From Mastigamoeba balamuthi (Eukaryota > Evosea > Mastigamoebida > Mastigamoebidae), in contig CACRSC010000025.1 of the NCBI GenBank assembly GCA_902651635.1, forward strand, positions 288,768-352,767: a stretch of 64,000 nt of DNA. Direction: 5' to 3'. This document shows positions 63,916 to 64,000 of the stretch, in pieces. The notes under the pieces are model-generated. The model worked only from the letters and a program-made list of their open reading frames with translations. It made no database searches and was not told where the DNA came from. The first letter of the stretch is position 1, and each line of letters begins with the position of its first letter. The position numbers and the translations under genes are program-made.

Positions 63916-64000
63916 CCCGACCAGGTCTATGCCTCGGCCGACTACGAGAAACAGACTATGCCACCTTTTCATTCACATACACACAACCACGCAGAGAACA
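63916..64000. other. 3' flank of the MFS gene to window end
   Basis: 85 bases of noncoding flank. Nothing else is seen. Confidence 0.5.

Noticed and set aside
1-64000. Retrovirus-like, LTR, Polinton or other capsid-bearing elements
   Set aside because: No reverse transcriptase, integrase, capsid or packaging-ATPase motif and no long terminal repeats were recognised on either strand.

Overview
The window is nuclear DNA from a eukaryotic protist. Its genes carry short spliceosomal introns (about 39 to 480 nt), there are two eukaryotic tRNA-Lys genes with Pol III T-runs, and the gene set is eukaryotic (VPS33, alpha-actinin, Ran, RhoGEF, calpain, RPGRIP1L, chondroitin-synthase-like glycosyltransferase). 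An RPGRIP1L orthologue implies a cilium or flagellum. An alpha-actinin with a very short rod plus a RhoGEF would fit a flagellate amoebozoan, for example an archamoeba, but the sequence cannot prove the lineage.

The window is a mosaic. About 1-2.2 kb and 20-36 kb, and 37.8-64 kb, are mostly GC-rich, gene-dense and well conserved. About 2.6-14 kb, 17-20 kb and 36.4-37.8 kb are AT-rich or of intermediate composition and hold decayed material: a roughly 1 kb duplicated pseudogene family, a degenerate Ran copy, a fragment resembling a tRNA-binding domain, Tc1/mariner and Harbinger transposase fragments, an assembly gap of 453 N and a 92-nt hairpin.

Layout: partial unknown gene (1-639, minus); unknown-protein paralogue A (1744-2211, plus); pseudogene zone (2.7-9 kb); gapped unknown gene (9.6-11.5 kb, minus); predicted RanBP2-type zinc-finger/FG/Ran fusion (14.5-16.2 kb, minus); transposon and nucleoporin debris (17-19 kb); paralogue B (20.5 kb, plus); secreted or membrane Cache-domain protein (22.1-23.6 kb, plus); VPS33 (24.0-26.9 kb, minus); coiled-coil protein (27.4-28.5 kb, plus); unknown protein (28.8-30.3 kb, minus); alpha-actinin (30.6-33.4 kb, minus); SLC2-type sugar transporter (33.8-36.0 kb, minus); tRNA-Lys; calpain (37.8-40.6 kb, minus); identical tRNA-Lys; RhoGEF (41.4-45.8 kb, plus); divergent pair of YhgE/Pip-like membrane proteins (48.6-52.2 kb); RPGRIP1L (52.4-57.8 kb, minus); triple-domain glycosyltransferase (58.3-60.6 kb, plus); DHA2-type MFS transporter (62.0-63.9 kb, plus).

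There is no operon logic. The genes cover cytoskeleton and signalling (alpha-actinin, RhoGEF, calpain), endolysosomal fusion (VPS33), nuclear transport (Ran fusion), ciliary transition zone (RPGRIP1L) and membrane transport or cell-surface glycosylation. The strongest novelties are the zinc-finger-Ran fusion, whose six predicted exons sum to an exact multiple of three, and a set of GC-AG introns, four of which share an extended G|GCACG donor.
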